This document shows, piece by piece, positions 45,254 through 45,300 of a stretch of 45,300 nt of DNA. The notes under the pieces are model-generated. The model saw only the letters and a program-made list of their open reading frames with translations, did not search any database and had not been told where the DNA came from. A program made the translations under genes and the position numbers. The stretch comes from Methylobacterium marchantiae (GTDB taxonomy: Bacteria > Pseudomonadota > Alphaproteobacteria > Rhizobiales > Beijerinckiaceae): NCBI RefSeq assembly GCF_022179405.1, contig NZ_BPQT01000041.1, forward strand, positions 1-45,300, in the 5' to 3' direction. Within the stretch, counting starts at the first letter, position 1. Each line of letters opens with the position of its first letter.

Positions 45254-45300
45254 GCCAGCGTTCATCGAGCCCATCGCTTCGAAGACCAGAAGGCCCCGGA

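Overview
The window is chromosomal DNA from a GC-rich alphaproteobacterium of the Rhizobiales, most likely Methylobacterium, Methylorubrum or a close relative. The evidence is a CckA-type hybrid kinase, CtrA-like TTAA-N7-TTAA boxes, a FliO form typical of Rhizobiales, a FYDLN_acid (TIGR02300) protein, a class II EPSP synthase, and a recA promoter carrying a near match to the alphaproteobacterial LexA box. This placement rests on gene content and protein style only; no database search was possible.

Layout. 1-3.4 kb is a sparse, lower-density region. It holds a broken small exported-protein gene, two or three small hypothetical genes and a RadD/YejH-like SF2 helicase on the minus strand. 3.7-5.0 kb carries an amidase. 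5.1-9.5 kb is a two-gene RND efflux operon (adaptor and pump, with no outer-membrane channel) closed by a perfect hairpin. 9.6-14.8 kb is a flagellar block: fliO reads left, and flgB-flgC-fliE-fliQ-fliR-flhB read right from a divergent spacer holding two exact CtrA-type boxes. A composite palindromic repeat interrupts the operon between fliE and fliQ. cckA, the kinase that feeds CtrA in related bacteria, follows directly.

17.6-18.5 kb is an AT-rich minus-strand gene with a RES-type domain, dropped between cckA and recA without a visible antitoxin. recA has a well-formed SOS-type promoter and a terminator. A MAPEG protein, alaS, a DUF2147 protein and a complete dTDP-L-rhamnose operon (rfbC-rfbB-rfbD-rfbA) follow. 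27.4-29.3 kb holds a chorismate-lyase-like protein, a small RTX-type protein after an AT-rich leader, and two identical tRNA-Ala(GGC) genes that each keep a related 19-nt leader hairpin.

29.5-35.1 kb carries the TIGR02300 protein, aroA-cmk as a coupled pair, then DUF805 and hrpB on the other strand. 35.3-38.5 kb has a histidine-rich exported protein and mutS. 38.5-40.1 kb is a LOV-domain HWE-type histidine kinase overlapping a single-domain response regulator, predicted to be a blue-light sensor pair. The window ends with an ampG-like permease coupled to an EcsC-family gene, an M17 aminopeptidase and a TadD-like TPR lipoprotein.

Most of the window is ordinary core genome. The parts worth a second look are the orphan RES gene, the LOV kinase pair, the CtrA boxes beside cckA, the Walker A variant in the RadD-like helicase, and the duplicated tRNA units.
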